64,000 bases of DNA from Casuarina equisetifolia (taxonomy: Eukaryota > Streptophyta > Magnoliopsida > Fagales > Casuarinaceae): the NCBI GenBank assembly GCA_028551475.1, contig CM052356.1, positions 27,059,884-27,123,883 of the forward strand, in the 5' to 3' direction. The position numbers and the translations under genes were made by a program. Shown here piece by piece: positions 21,501 to 34,828 of this stretch (positions within the stretch are counted from its first letter, which is position 1; the number at the start of each line of letters is the position of its first letter). The notes beneath the pieces are model-generated. The model was not told the DNA's origin, did not search any database, and saw only the letters and a list, made by a program, of their open reading frames with translations.

Positions 21501-24500
21501 TTCATACTTCACAATACACAAGGAAGACCTTGACCAATACCTTTCGCTTGCACATCTGTAGACGCGTTTTGTTATCTCACTGCCGCAACCAACTTAAATT
21601 TCTTCTATTTAACTATCTTACCAAGTTATATCTCTGACACCCAGTCATTCATTTCACTATATTTTTATTTTTCCATTTTTGGGTTCGAGAATTAGGTTCA
21701 CCTGTCACAACACCAATAGAACCAGTCAGTGTAAGATTCTCTGCAACAATGGTCTCTGCTGCCATGGCCATATAGTATCCACCGCTTGCTGCAACATCAG
21801 ACATTGACGCAATGACAGGTTTTGATCCAGCCAAAAGTCTGATTTCCCTCCACATTCTGTACACCATGAAGACCAGATGTTAGTAATTTTACCATAGGAT
21901 GATATCTATGAATGATTCAATTTAAAGCAAAAAATGATACTTTGTCAATCTGCACATCTCATTCCCATTCTTTTTGTTCTTTGACTTTTTTTCAGGTGAA
22001 TGCGCAGGAAAGAGAGGAAAGTTTGTGCTTAAACTAGAGCAGAAGTTAGATAGATGGATTTGGCTTAAGTCGGCTGCAGATCTATTTCTGAAACCTTTGA
22101 CAGACTTAAAGGACAGTGCTTAACTGGGGGAAATTTGTAACTACGATTTTGAAGATACAAAAATAAGCTAACTAACAGAAGCAGCACAGTCACTGATTTA
22201 TAAAAAGCAGGTCTGCGCTGACAGGGAGAAAGGTAGGAAAGTCTCTACACTGCTTCACCAGCACAGTATCAGAATAGGTTTTTAAACGTAATTGCTCTAA
22301 TTTTTTTTCCGTGAACTTTATATAGTTCACATACAGTTATCCCCACTTTATAATTGGTAGGTCCAGTCCTCACATTTAATCAATAACAACCAAGTAGACA
22401 GTATGACTAGTTCTACTACACATGTTTCAGAGTCACAGGATGCTTAGAAGAAGATAAATTCCATGCTGAGTTTTGCAGCTAATACACAACCAGATGCCGA
22501 GTTAGAGATATCAAGCATGCTTTGCAGGTCAAGTATAAAAAAGGTATTCATATTCACTGAGCATATTAAATCTAGGGAGAAAGAGCAAAAATTGAAAGAC
22601 TTCGTGTCTATCATCAAGCTTAATTTTCTTAAGAGGAACTCCTATAACTCTTCAATAGTTTGTGCAGGCAAATGCAAGGTGATCCTAGCTTGTGGCTTCT
22701 CCCATCTTTTGTTAGGGGAGTTTTCGGCAGATGTTGACCCGAGCAGACAAGTTGCTACCATTAAAGTTGTATACAAGCAAATGACAAATATTCTTGTTGT
22801 GGCTGATATAAAACAGGTTGGTTTTATGATGTCTGTCCTCTTGCGCTTTGAACAAATTACAAGTAGACAATTTCAAGGAAAGCAAATTAATTTCAGGGGT
22901 GCTGAAGGGGAAGGAAGGGCTTCAAAGGTTTTTGGCTGTAGGGTGGGCTTCTTTCTATGTATAATCTTCAATTGAAAACTGTATGGATGCTATTATGACC
23001 CAGTATGTGTAAGAACCTGGACAAAGGGAGTACTGAATCAACAATTACCGTTTTCAAGAAAACAAAACCTAATTGATACATAGTCAATGAAAATATCTAC
23101 TTTCTTTATTCACATACAAATAGATTCATCTTACTATATCGATGTGAAATGTGCCAGAACTTACAAATCAGAAGCAAGAGCATCACCTCCAGGGCTGTCA
23201 ATTCGAATGATTGCTGCCTTATATCTTTTTGACTCTGAGGGTGCGGAAGACAAAAAAACCAACATAACTGGTAAAGAATATTGTGACTATAAAACTAACT
23301 AGTAAATAAAAGGGGAAGCAAGAATGCAGTAAATGGTTTCAACAAGGCAAACAGTAAGAAAGATAATTCATATCAACTGCCATGTATCTTTTGTGCTATC
23401 AATTTATGAGACCCTTGTGGACTTCATGCTTTTTGTTCTGTACTTCTAAAGGTAGATGGAGGTTGAGTATAGGACATGTTCAGTGCCCAGCCCAAGTAAA
23501 AACCCAACCTGCATGTAATTGATGCTTATAGATGTTACTATTTCTCCAAGTTAAGACAACTCATTCCGGTCCACTCTTTGAGTTTTATTTACATCATCAG
23601 TGTTCTTCATATAACCAGAACACTTCTCAAGAGTCAAACAAAAGAATCTTAAAATTGCTCCCCATGTTTCCACACTACATAGCAAGGCATAATTGTAAAA
23701 CATTATATAGAACTAACAGGAAGAAAACTAAAGCATGCCATAATCTCATAAAGGATGAGACACAATGCAATCTTCGGAGTGAATCATCATTCCTCTGTAG
23801 TTAAAAAAAAATAACAAAGGAAGAGGCTTAGATCAAGGGAAATTATAATTGTAAGATCATCTATACCTCTCACGCTACGTATCTTCTCTATGAACTGCTC
23901 TCCAATAATACCCGAACTGGGAAGGCTTAATGGACTCCGTACACGACTAATGCTCCCTGAAGCTCTGATCACAGCTATTTGATCCTTACCACCTGATAAA
24001 CCAAGAGTCCATTTTCTGACTCCAGAGTACTTTCTGCAGTCACCATAGGCAAAAAAAAAAAAAAAAAAGACACCTAACAAAGATTAATATTTCACATCTT
24101 TCAACATCCAGTATTCTGTGAGAGAACAAAATATATTAAAGTTAATGCTCACTTCATTTGAAATAAACCATATAATGATGAGATTTTGGCATCTTTTGTG
24201 AATTTTGAAGATCAACTCACTGCTACATTTCTTTTCCAAGCTGAAGTAGAATTTATTGGTTCCAAATTACACTTATAAGATACAGGTGCTCTAGCTCGAA
24301 GGGATTGTTGGAATGAATATCTGGAAGAAATCCCCTAAGAAGGCTAGTTGTCCTATATAGGGCCCATAGCCGTCATAGTACTTAGATATTATTACTTAAC
24401 ATTTCTATTTAAACGGAGAAAGAAGAAAAGAGAGCCCAATGATTTTACAGCTTCATTTTATTTCCAGCATCGAATTACTCAGAAAACATTAAATGCATAA

Positions 24501-27500
24501 TGCTAAATTTTACCTTTTTATATGATGCTTGATTATGACCCCACAATCAAACACAGTTCAGTACGCACTTAAAAACTTAGATGTCTAAGCAATGCAATGT
24601 CACAGGAATAATTGTTCTTTTAAATAATTTAAAAGGATAGGTCCAACTGGAACAATGGGACAATTTAGTAGAAGATGACAGCCCCATGAGAACAATTTAA
24701 GCTACTAGACACCAAACGAAAGTACTTGTAGGCCTTTAACAATTTGACTACCTGTAATCAGTGACAGGAAGATTTTTATCCTTCTGCACTCCAAGTCTCT
24801 CCTTTAACTTTGAAATAACCTGCAGGAACTAGATGTTACTACGAACCACAAGAAAAGCATCATCCAAATCAAACTGAATAGCTTTATGCTATCAAGGACA
24901 CAAACCACTCAAAATTAGATGGCTGTCAAACACATTCCTCAAAATAGAAACTACAGGACAGTTATGGATGACCAGCAAATAATCAACTGTAACAATAATA
25001 TGGCATCAATCTCTGAAAACCAGAGGATGAAATTAGCAACATAATTATTTTATTGGGCAAAAGAAGCCCTACCTTTACCTTATCTGAAAGAGCAAGGAGG
25101 GAAACTGATGGACATTTTGGAAAACCCTCTCAACCATCTGTAGGTGTGATATTTTACCGAGGACTAAAAAATGTCACAATTTTTATTGAAACTTTTAAAT
25201 AAGTTAAGTGCACTAGCGGAGATTAATTACTTCTCATAATATCTCAAGCCTTAACTTCTAAGCAAACCAGGATAGACTTATGCACCTCATCATCATAGCA
25301 TATGTTTGTTATCCATCCCTCTTCTTTTAGCCTTTCAACTTGGTAAACTCCTTCATTGATGAACTTCTCAAGATCCTCCCTTGACTTTCCTACAAAAAAT
25401 ATGCACAAGTTCATAAGTTTATTCTACACCGCAAGATTTAGTTAAAGATCAGATGGCAAGGCACCTTGGGCAGAAGAAACTTTGTCCAGCCAGTTTCCAT
25501 AGATGTTATCAAGCAATGCAGTCAACATCTCACAGTTTTCTTCAGACATTGTTTTGCGCACAAGTTGATCCCCAGCACTTTTGTATTTGCCAATCCTCTC
25601 CACTTGTGGCTCAATTCCTACTTTATCTAGGACACCTGCTAGTAAAGAAGTTTCTTAAACATGAAATGATCCGTTGGAACTGTAATTTAGCATAAAGTAC
25701 CATTATCTTTCAACGTGACACATAAGGAAAGTCCTATTGTGCCTCTTTCTAGAAAAACACGAGACATAAGTGAAGAGATTGGCAATAAAGCTTTTACCTT
25801 ACAAGCATGTATGAGATGCACTTGTGATCAAGTTAAACATTGAGGAGTAAGGATATCTAGTGGAAAATACAGCCTTCTCTCAATCTTAAATTGCATGATA
25901 ATAAAAGAAGCAAGCCCATGATATTCATGTTTCATGGATTGATTAATACAACAAAACGGCCTTTACAACATTTTTGCTGGATATGATTGCCGATGCCTTC
26001 CACAAAACTTACAAGGTTGGATTCTAAAATTTCTGTTTCTTACACTGTCAAACAAGTAAACAACATCTTATGAGGTATCTAAAGTCAGAAAAGTTTTGCA
26101 GCATCACAATTCCGAGACAGATTAGTGACATAACCCAGTCAACAGTTCACTGAAGTGATAAAATCCTTGTGTCTTTAAGTATATCACTCTGTATTATAAC
26201 ATATTCAATTGGAAATACAAAAAGTAGTAATTATTAACTTAAATTAACCCAAAAATTGTGATGCAAAAGTCTGAATATAAATTAGATACCAAAAACTGTC
26301 AAAGAAATCAGATCACAGTGCTTCAAAGATTTTAGAACGAGTCCCATGACATCTAAGACCACTAAAATGGGAAAGAATACAGCTAACGAGCTAAACTAAG
26401 GTGTGACAGTAGCATCAGCATTAACTCCACTTCAGAAATCAGCGGTAAGTACATCCGGAGCAAAAAGATATAATTTTGGTGAGGCTTCATACATGTACAA
26501 ATAAAAAAACAGCACTCAATAGACGAGAAGAATTCTTCTGAAATACAGCGGATTTCAGGAGCACAGTGTCATTACTAGAGTCGGAAAGCCATCACACAAA
26601 GGGCATGTCCCTTTTTCTCCTCTAAGATACACAAAACAAACTTGCTTTTCTAATGGCATGAAATAGCTTTCAGTTGAATCAGAAATTGGCTCTCATTGCC
26701 AGCGTTCTCCTCCAGATACCACCACAATAAGCCAAACTAACGCGAAACAATGCAAGAAGAAGAAAAATGAACTTACCTCTAAGGAAAGATGCTTGAACGG
26801 TCAATCCGAATAAAGAAAAATAAGCACTTGGAGGAGCATATATCTCATCACATGCACAGGCAAGAAAATACTCTTTCTCGCGACATGCAGGGGCATACGC
26901 CACAATGAATTTACCTGCAAGTACAAACAAAAATCGAAGTTAGTTAGTTAGATCAATATTGGGAGTTCGAAATTTAGATTATCGCTTAGCTATATGGTAA
27001 AGGAGGTATCCAGTACTTAGGTCATAACGAACAAACTCTTCAACCTTGTAATGAAAAGAAAAGGAAAATGAAAAAGGTAAGTATTACCATAGCTTAATAA
27101 AGATTAAACTCCAACCAACAGAAACAAAGAAAGGACCAAAAACAAAAAAAAAACAAAAAAAGAATAATGCATCTAAGTGCTCCGGAGAAGAAATGTGGGT
27201 GCACACAGAAAACAGGCCTTTTTTGAAGAAATGCACATACATGGCTCGATCTTCTTCAGAGATGCAAAATGCAAACCGGCAAGTGCGTTTGCAAGTTAAT
27301 CACCGTAACAAATACGTCCTCACTGTTCACTGCGGCAGGGTGCTTGTGTCCGAATTTGTGTACTCAATGAGTAGGAACCTCATAATTTTTGCAATTACAA
27401 TACGTTGTAAGCAAGCACTCTGTGTAAATTAATTGCATTGTGGTACTACCTGATTTCTTGAAATCCAATACATGCCTTCGAATTTCTTCAACTTTACCCC

Positions 27501-28238
27501 AGCCACAATTCAAGCTTTCAATATGGAGATAGATACCAGAAATACGAGGGTCATATGCTGCTTTTATAATGTTTTCACAAATCTGAGGTAGAGATAGCCC
27601 TGAAGAGAAGCGGCTCTTTAGCTGATCAGATATCTGACACGAGAAGATCAGAGCAATTAAAACGTGGAATTAGAATCTTAAAACCAGGTCATGGATAGCA
27701 AGAAGTTCCAGGAAAATCATAATCCATAAAAATATCAAGGCATACACACACACATGCATGCGTGTGTAGAAAGAGTGCAAAATGTAGAAGGAAAAAGATA
27801 AACCTGGCCGCGCAGTTTCATGTTCAAGACAGCGCCCTTCCGAACGCGCTCCCAGGGGAACGCAAGCAGCATCTTAAGCTTCACAGTGAACTTCTTCCAC
27901 CAGCTAAACTCCTCGAACTGAAATTCACCGCTGGGATAGTCCTCATCCGGACCTCTAGCACTCTCGCTACTATTAACCTTCTTCTCTGTAGGCCCAGACG
28001 GCTTCCCATCCTTCCCTAATTCTTCTTCCTCTTTGCTTTCGGTCTTAGAGGATGACGAATCGAAGGCGCGGACTGAGAATAATAAGGTTCGTTGGAGAAG
28101 TGGAGGAGAAGAGCGGCGGTGGAGATGGAGGGAATAGAGAGGGGAGGGGGTGAGGAGGGGCGTGGACAGGAAGGGAGAAAGGGCTTGGCGGTGGACGGAG
28201 GTGAGATGCGGGGTGTGGAAGAGAAGAAGCTTCGACAT
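18515..28238 (-). CDS. SPPA: Chloroplast signal peptide peptidase SppA (protease IV), 13 exons
   Basis: This is a serine protease of the SppA/S49 family. In plants it is a thylakoid-associated, light-induced protease. Exons (minus strand): 28238-27804, 27633-27450, 26914-26777, 25635-25465, 25389-25286, 24819-24752, 24033-23867, 23234-23165, 21856-21702, 20132-20027, 19352-19265, 19138-18995, 18745-18515. All introns are GT-AG, all junctions keep frame, and the sum is 2061 nt, or 686 aa, close to the roughly 680 aa of known plant SPPA. The first ~65 residues are rich in Ser, Pro, Leu and Arg, like a plastid transit peptide. The catalytic Lys lies in GKYKSAGD (about residue 271) and the nucleophile Ser in [10 protein letters not shown] (about 470). 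The two halves are tandem S49-like domains ([20 protein letters not shown]). The gene is intact. The longest intron (21857-23164) shows no recognised insertion. Confidence 0.96.
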
Positions 28239-31154
28239 TTTGGAGCAGAGGAATTCAGATTCTCTCCCACCCTGAAACGAGGAGGGTGTGAAGAACGAGA
28301 AGAAAAAGGTTAAGTTTCCTCCACGTCATCACGTTATGGACAGTCGCGGTGTCAGATCCTCGGGCTTTACGTTTCACAAATCCGGTCCACGACTGAAAAT
28401 ACGATAATACAACCTTTCCACTTATAAGTAGAAATTGATAAGTAAAGACCTTAGCAAAATGCCTTTGTATTAAATCAGGGAGGTCCATCCTAAAATTCAA
28501 AAGCCATAGGTAGTAAACCTCTATCATTAATAGGGACAGATTTTTGTATAATCCCTTTTGATGTGGAATATAGTATCCTAAACATACTCATTTCATGGCA
28601 ATAACATAAATGATAATTGAAATGTGTAAGATAATGTCAAAAAGTAGGTCATGGCTCTAATACACGTTAAATCATAGAAGCCCATCATAAAACCCATGAG
28701 GTAATTCCTTATTAAATCATAATTAATTTCTTATTAGATAATAAGCCTCTTAATCCATTTGAGCCTCTATTAGTTTGACCCGCATAGTTTTCATATAATA
28801 TGACATCATAATATATGATAATTTAACCACTATGATGAAAAAATTTGTTAAGATATAACCAATGAGTCTCTTATTATTAAGAAAGTAATTAAAAATCTTA
28901 TTTATAAGATAATAAATTTCGTCACTTTTTAAGTTAATTTTTAAATTAAATAATAAGTCTCTTAATATTTTACGTATTCTTTTTTCTTTTTGTGATAGAT
29001 AATTGTCAATCCTATACTAAGAATTAGATATATTAATGATTTTGAAAATTTCTATGGTTAGGTCATTTATATCATTTTAGTCAAGATAATATTTGCTATG
29101 TTGGATAAAGTTTCGTGAAGTTTGAATAACCAAGTTGGTCAATTTATATTATGATGAAAACTTATAGTCTACTAGCTCTTTATTAGCAATACTTGCATGT
29201 GACTTAATAGTATTTGAGAACTTATAACAGAGTAACCTTGGCTTGATTTCACCTAAGCACAATCGGATAGACAACGGGGACTACTAGACAACTTCAAAAG
29301 CCTAGTGGAGTTACAAAGGGAAATGGAAAATGTAAAATATAGCGCTAAATAGTTCTAAATCTAATTTGTTTCCACTCCCGCTAGAAAGTATGTAACAAGT
29401 CATAGAAGGACTAGGTCCATCGGCAATTGTTATCAGCTGCTTTTGCTACTGCTAATAACATTCCCATAAGATAATTATTTTTTAATTAACTTGTATATTA
29501 GAAAAATATTTTATATATAAAAAGTACAAATTCTTGTCAAAATCCCAGCAAGATTCCCCAAATTCTAGTCACACAGAGGGGAAGACATTCCGTCGCCAAT
29601 CCCTTAGTTCACCGCATTGTAGGATTAACCATTCCATGCTTTATATATCAGTCCGTCGGCAGCTTTTTAACGCAGATTTTGTTGACATAGAGAGCTCACA
29701 GGCACATGTTTCAAGCCGGCGCACCGTGCTTTCATTATCCTAAAAATGCAATGCTGTAGATGAACAAACTTAAAAGCAAGAACATTGAAGTTCTAGTATA
29801 AACTACTGTAACTGATAATTATCAACAATCAGAGGGAATTTGCTACAATATTATGATATTAGTACATAACTATAATTGTATGAGTTCATCAAATGGATGG
29901 CTTTGAGGACTACTGTTTGTTACTTTTTCGTTCTTCCTTCTTGAATCTGGTGCTTCTGTATCCTCTGAGTCGCTTTATGGAAGCCAATAAAACGTGACTC
30001 CTTACTTTTATTGACCTTTATCGTAAACAAGAAAATCTAGTTTGTGAAACTCGTTGGTTCGGACCAGCATGACATTTACAGGAATACTAGGAATTACTAA
30101 GGAGAGTGAGGATTGTCAAAGAACAATAACCTATATTATGTAATCTTATTAAGTTAGTTGTTTTAGTGGATTAAGCAAGAGTAAGTTATAGTTGTTGTTG
30201 AAGATGCTCGTAAGGTTCCTTTTGTGTGCTTATCCAACAGTCAGTCTCGAAGTATGAAGCTTCTTGTGGACTTGAAGTATTGAATTTTTGGGTTCGTATA
30301 CTTAGGGTTCGCCGAGCTCAACTTAGAATTGAAGTTTTGGGGCTCATATACGCAGTCACTCATCAAATTACCAGAAACTTAAAGAAAAATCCTTACCACA
30401 TCGAATCTTGACACTTGAGAGTAATATATGTGTGGGTGTGTGGAAGATTCAAGTTCTTAGTGTTGTTTGGATGAGAAATATATTCTTATAATGGAAAGAT
30501 ATGATTTTTGAATAATATTTAAAGATGAATATATCTTTTTAACTAATATGTTAAATTTTAAGTTATACTTCAAACATTTTTATATAATATCAAAGTTTAA
30601 GGTAAGGTAGTTCCAAACTTTGTTTTATTTGGATCATTTCAATAAAATCTTTAGATAATAGCTGCAGATTTATCTCTTAATTTCTGAACTAATTTTTAAG
30701 TTAAATTTTGAGGGTTTTTTTTTAAGTGCTCCTACCAACATAATACAAAAATGAAAACATCAAGCGTGCTAAATCACTGTGACATTTGACCCAAAAGTGC
30801 TTATGCACATACACGCAGTATATGAGCTCAGTGGGGCTCGTATAGGTTTTGCTTGAACGTATGTACTTGTGGGAATGTGTGTGCATGAATATGTAATCCA
30901 CAATAATTACGCAGATACATCAATACTTGCGGTTTCGGCTATCTGACGAACATATTACTACTAGGTCCAACTCTTACATTAAAAAGATTTCAAATCTAAA
31001 AACATGGTAACTAGAACTTGTAGCCGATTTTTATGATCTGAGACACTTTTCAGCCAATGCTACCAACCTACAAAACAACCTCCTCAAGTCGAAGAAAATT
31101 TAATTCCTTCTGTCCATCCAGATGTTTTTTCTTACCTTGGCAGCAATCCTAGCA
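28239..31154. other. Gene-free AT-rich spacer
   Basis: The first few hundred bases upstream of 28238 are GC-richer and purine/pyrimidine-biased, and must contain the SPPA promoter and leader. No clear TATA box stood out. Beyond about 28400 the sequence is AT-rich with short frames only. I see no transposon ends, RNA gene or tandem array. Confidence 0.5.
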
Positions 31155-31595
31155 TCACTCTTCTTTTTCTTCCTTTGTCCTTTGAGTTCTCTGCTTCTTC
31201 TCTTTCTGTTTGTTGGGCTTCTTGTCTAAGCGATACTCGTCATCGTTCTCTTTCTTCTTGTGCTTGGCAGCAGTCACACCATGAGCAACCTTCCCACCCC
31301 CGCAGGGATGTCCTTGACAACTTGGTCCCGAAGAAGCATCAGAAGCCATGGAATCATCACTATCATCATCATGATTGTCATCGTTTTCAACATCTTCGGG
31401 CTCACCATCGTCATTTACATCATCCAGGTGACTGTAATCACTATCATCATCATCGTCATCACCATTATCATCAGCAGCAGCAGCAGAAGCAGCAGAAGCT
31501 TCGGCATCAGCATGCATGGGGGAGCCAATGTACATTGTCCATCCCGATTCGCTGCTTTGACATTCCTCTGCTCCAAACATCTCCGAAGACTCCAT
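31155..31595 (-). CDS. SOB FIVE-LIKE (SOFL) family protein
   Basis: SOFL proteins are small plant nuclear/cytosolic proteins that raise active cytokinin levels. They are defined by two short motifs. Both are visible here: SESGWTMYIGSP near residues 15-26 (SOFL-A) and DSMASDASSGPS near residues 83-94 (SOFL-B). Between them lies a very acidic Asp/Glu-rich stretch. The C-terminus is Lys/Glu-rich (KHKKKENDDEYRLDKK...), suggesting a nuclear localisation signal. The start at 31595 (MESSEMFGAEE) fits the family. An upstream in-frame ATG at 31730 would add a leader encoded by the CT-repeat leader and is unlikely. The open frame ends at 31155, but an alternative frame continues to a consensus donor AAG|GTAAGA at about 31135, so the true C-terminus may involve a further exon. 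As read, the protein is 146 aa. The acidic tract reads as ATC/ATG trinucleotide runs on the plus strand. Confidence 0.85.
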   Translation of the reverse strand: MESSEMFGAEECQSSESGWTMYIGSPMHADAEASAASAAAADDNGDDDDDDSDYSHLDDVNDDGEPEDVENDDNHDDDSDDSMASDASSGPSCQGHPCGGGKVAHGVTAAKHKKKENDDEYRLDKKPNKQKEKKQRTQRTKEEKEE

Positions 31596-31703
31596 TGCTA
31601 GAGGCAAGAGAGGAAACTGAAGAATAATACCAGTGTAGAGATAAGAAATAAGAAATGGCGAATTAAGAAACAGAAGATAGATGGATGAGAAAACTGCTAA
31701 GCA

Positions 31704-31727
31704 CTCTCTCTCTCTCTCTCTCTCACC
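31704..31727. repeat. (CT)n microsatellite in the SOFL leader
   Basis: This is a run of ctctctct on the plus strand (GA on the sense strand of SOFL), about 100 bp upstream of the SOFL start. GA/CT tracts are common in plant 5' leaders and core promoters. No clear TATA box was identified. Confidence 0.7.
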
Positions 31728-31759
31728 CAACAGGTTTCCTCATCAAGGACGGATGTAGC

Positions 31760-33282
31760 TAGCTCAAGCTACGAAAGCTACACAATACGAAGATCCATTT
31801 AATAGGTAGGATATAACCCTCACCACACACCTCCACCTGGTAATCTAATTACCATAAATTCTCTGATTTCGCTGAGCAGAAGACAGCTAGAAGCTGTCAA
31901 TGAAAGTGAAATCCACCTCACACAAGGCATAAATACCAAAGTTCCTTGAATTTGAAAGGACAAGGGGTTGTTCACTTGGTCACTGGAATTTTACAAGCGA
32001 CGATGCAATCATCTTTACTTCTCTGCATTCTTCATTAATGAAAAGGAAGCTTTAAATGAAAAGTCAGGAAGGCTCAGTTTACAACACTAGAGAGCATGTA
32101 TGGCTAATGTTTTCAAACAGCATAGAATAATAAGACCTCTTTGCTACCTGATTTAGCTTTCGCTCCTTTAATTCGCAGCGCTGTAACTGAAAAATGAGCA
32201 GGCTTTGTTTGCCAGAGATAGAATTCATATACCCAGCTGGAGCACCGGAGTTCTTTTTTTTTTAAAAAAAAAAAATTATTATTATTATTATATGAAAGGA
32301 TATATTGTCTAATATGTGGCTTAAGTTTCCTGAAAAGGCAGATCACTATTTTTGAGTCTGTTGGGAAAAGAACAAGGATTTTCTTGTTAACTTATTTATT
32401 AGCTCTTTCGTTGTCTTATGGTGTTTGAAATCTAACTTATAATTAGAATTCGTGCTGTATTCCGCGTATAATAGCCTTGAAAGTCAATGCACGAGGTTCA
32501 CGGATCAATACGCATAGAATATCAACTAAAGGAAAAGTGGCTTGTGATGGCCAAAGTAATGAAAGCTTTTTGACCTATTTGAATGATCCTCAATCTTTCC
32601 AAGCAAAAGTTCTGATACGGGAAATAATGTCGATCGGACGTGCAACTTCCAGATTTCATTTCCCTGTTTACCTGTGAAAAGACTTCTTTCTTTCAATTAA
32701 ATGAAAAATGAGACGACTTCTTCCAGATCTCCTGTTACATGAATGGTTAGACAGACCTTTCCTGGTCTCTCAGTACCCCTTTTCTTCCAATTTTTTTTCT
32801 CTCGCTGCAAGGCTTTAGTTAGGGAATGTGATTAAACAGTCTAGCCTGTCACTTCATGCCCAGAACTTTTAATCGGGCAGGTGATTTTCCAGAGGAACAG
32901 TCACTTTAAAGGCTAAGTTTAAGTTGAAGGGGTTCAATATCTAATAATAAAAACGAGGCTTTTAAGTCTTACCAAAAAAAGAGAATATAGATAACGTGTT
33001 TTATTTGATTTCACAGTAATAACTGGCTTTTCTTCTAATGGGACCTTCTTCATTGGTAAGTGCAAGAAGCTGTTCTTGTCCTGTTTGAGGTCAGGGCATG
33101 TTTTTGGCGGTCCCCACTTCCGATTCCTCCTCGTGAGTTATATAGGTATTTTCCAGACAGGAAAACGCCCACGAGTTCATGCTGCTTGTTTCTTTTGCTG
33201 GTTTGCTTCTCTTTCAGGCTGCACTTGATGATTGAACGCGGTTTTGCAATAGGAAAATACCTCTATGCTTTTGCAAACGCAC
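31760..33282. other. Spacer with no recognised gene
   Basis: Short frames only. It contains an A/T homopolymer and (ATT)n patch near 32255-32291. The frame 32477-32677 does not resemble any family I know and lacks supporting splice or promoter structure. Confidence 0.5.
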
Positions 33283-33951
33283 CGGGAAACAGTTGTTTTT
33301 GACGATGCTTTTATGTTCTCGGTTATAATCAAAAGTACAAGCGATCACTGTAGTCATCTCGCCTCGTAATTTGAGATATACCCCCTGCGAATGTGATCAT
33401 GAAATGTTTGTCGAGATATGGATTGTTTAGTTGCGCTTATCAGTGTTAAAGTTGAAAAGCCTGCCGCTTCACCTACTCTTCCTCCACCTGCTGAATCTCT
33501 TTTCTAGAGGATGATAAATACTGGACACGGTAATGTTTCTACAGCAAGTGATCAAGATATATTAGTTTATCTTCACGCTCATAGAATAATAAAAAGGGAT
33601 CTGGTATTGATGGCGTTATCTTTTTCTTTTTTTGTTCTTTTCTCTAATATTACTTCTTCTGTAAGCAAACATGTCACGGAAAGGTCGAACATTTGGACAA
33701 GAATCCGGAGACTGGTGCCAATTCATGATCCGAAAACACTAAGTCAATAATAGTAACTAAGAATGAAGGATTGTAAAAGATTATAGCTTGAGGGAGCCCT
33801 CGTCAGCTCCAACCACTCCACCATCCACCACTCTTTTATATCTACGACACCATCCTCATCGCGTCCACTCTAGATTACCATCGTCGTCAGTTTTCTCCTG
33901 CTTCAATTCTCTTTCTCTCTTTCGTTGGGTTTGCTAGAGCTAAATTCAAAC

Positions 33952-34346
33952 ATGAGTCGATATGATCAGAACCAACCTCAAGGTAAGCTTCCCTCTTCAT
34001 CTTTTTTGTTACTTTTCGATGACTGGGCTACCATAACGTTGGGAGTGTCCGAAATTTGCAGTTGCGGATTCTGCACCAGCTGTCGCAGAGGGTTCCTTTG
34101 TGGCTCCAACCCTGGGTGACAAGCCGATGAAGGATTATCAAGGAGACCCTCAGGATGTCCCTTCTAAAGGTTATAACAAGGCCAAGGGTGACGGGTTCTG
34201 GAGGGGATTGTAATCGCTCTCTTTTTCTTTACAAACTTGCAAATACAAGCACTCAAACGTACAGACTAAAACACTGATATTTGGTTTTTCGTATTTGCAG
34301 TTGTTCTGGCATGTGTTGCTACTGTTGCCTGGATTTGTGCTTCTGA
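33952..34346 (+). CDS. CYSTM cysteine-rich tail-anchored membrane protein, intact copy
   Basis: CYSTM proteins are very short stress-related plant proteins whose Cys-rich C-terminal segment inserts in or associates with membranes. Three exons: 33952-33982, 34062-34209, 34301-34346, each with GT-AG introns, total 225 nt, 74 aa. The N-terminus is polar (MSRYDQNQPQ), the middle is Gly/Pro/Lys-rich (GDKPMKDYQGDPQDVPSK), then GDGFWRG precedes the diagnostic tail FCSGMCCYCCLDLCF, ending directly at the stop. The short last exon carries nearly all the Cys motif, so correct splicing of intron 2 is essential. I infer membrane association from the family. No regulatory motif was identified. Confidence 0.88.
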
Positions 34347-34828
34347 GGATTGAGAGAACTCTTTAGAAAAAATTGTTGTCTTTGTACCCTACTTATACCC
34401 TTTGGATCTTATGACTGACTATACTTATTGTTGTGCTTGTAATATGATATGGCCAGATATCACAAAGTAGTATGAACTATTTTGATGCTAAGGTGTCAGC
34501 TAAACTTTTGCTAGATGTAATATGCTAAGGTGTAACGTACTTGACATTGCCACAACAATTAAAGACTAATCCCACATTTGTGGTCTCTCCTAAATTTTGT
34601 AACCTTTAATTCATTGCCTGCAGAATTTGTGGTCTCTCACAAATTTTTTAACCTTCAATTCATTGCCTACATATGTACTTTTGTTATGATTGGTCATCTA
34701 ACAATTAGTTACATAATTGCATTTGAAATCTCTAGAGTGGGATTCATGGCATGCATAAAACTCCTAATTGTACTTGAGTAAAGAATATTGGAGACGAATT
34801 GTTCCTCCTCATTGCTATATGGTGATAC

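Noticed and set aside
22463..22975. 170-codon plus-strand frame within SPPA
   Set aside because: It lies in the long intron between SPPA exons 8 and 9, has no recognisable motif, and has no supporting splice or promoter context.
31175..31627. Plus-strand His-rich frame opposite SOFL
   Set aside because: It is the antisense shadow of the Asp/Glu-rich SOFL tract. His codons arise from ATC/ATG runs. SOFL motifs on the minus strand are diagnostic.
32477..32677. 66-codon plus-strand frame resembling an organellar-type protein at first glance
   Set aside because: I could not connect it to any organellar or nuclear family, and flanking sequence shows no organelle-derived insert.
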